Part shown: one piece after another, positions 6,483-6,483 of the stretch
Layout: each line of letters begins with the position of its first letter
How positions within the stretch are numbered: position 1 is the first letter of the stretch
Assembly: GCA_030042915.1 (NCBI GenBank)
Contig: JASHYS010000167.1
Coordinates: forward strand, 1-6,483
Source of the DNA: Acidobacteriaceae bacterium
GTDB taxonomy: Bacteria; Acidobacteriota; Terriglobia; Terriglobales; Acidobacteriaceae
Direction: 5' to 3'
DNA: 6,483 nucleotides
Translations under genes and position numbers: made by a program
Notes under the pieces: generated by a model
What the model saw: only the letters and a program-made list of their open reading frames with translations
Told to the model about the DNA's origin: nothing
Database searches by the model: none

Positions 6483-6483
6483 G

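Overview
The window looks like a piece of an Acidobacteriota chromosome, probably class Terriglobia. The clues are a C-terminal Oar-like TonB-dependent receptor of the type greatly expanded in that phylum, secreted S46 and M61 peptidases with acidobacterial-looking sequence, and GC-rich coding DNA. This is an inference from sequence style; no search was run.

Layout, left to right. (1) Positions 1-606, minus strand: the first 202 codons of a circularly permuted ATP-grasp protein (type 2, DUF404/DUF407, COG2308), cut by the left edge. (2) Positions 607-759: a 153-bp divergent intergenic region that must carry the promoters for both directions. (3) Positions 760-2688, plus: a secreted M61-family (glycyl aminopeptidase-like) metallopeptidase with a C-terminal PDZ domain. 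(4) Positions 2757-4835, plus: a secreted S46-family dipeptidyl-peptidase with an intact His/Asp/Ser triad and the Gly that marks the DPP7-type specificity pocket. The two peptidases are 68 bp apart with no visible terminator between them and are probably co-transcribed. (5) Positions 4908-4997, plus: tRNA-Ser(UGA) with encoded CCA, a promoter-like sequence just upstream and an intrinsic terminator immediately after it. (6) Positions 4998-5222: a convergent spacer with the tRNA terminator, a run of four 10-nt-phased TGG decamers, and a perfect 14-bp hairpin that probably terminates the receptor gene. (7) Positions 5223-6482, minus: the C-terminal 419 residues of an Oar-like TonB-dependent receptor beta-barrel, cut by the right edge.

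Functionally, the two exported peptidases make a plausible periplasmic peptide-degradation pair: S46 removes dipeptides from the N-terminus and M61 acts as an aminopeptidase. The receptor barrel belongs to an outer-membrane uptake class but is convergent and separated by a tRNA, so a functional link is not shown. The ATP-grasp protein belongs to a family tied to uncharacterised peptide ligation or modification operons. It is transcribed away from the peptidases, and its operon partners lie off the left edge.

I see no CRISPR array, insertion sequence or complete novel system. The best lead for something poorly described is the truncated ATP-grasp gene and whatever follows it off-window.
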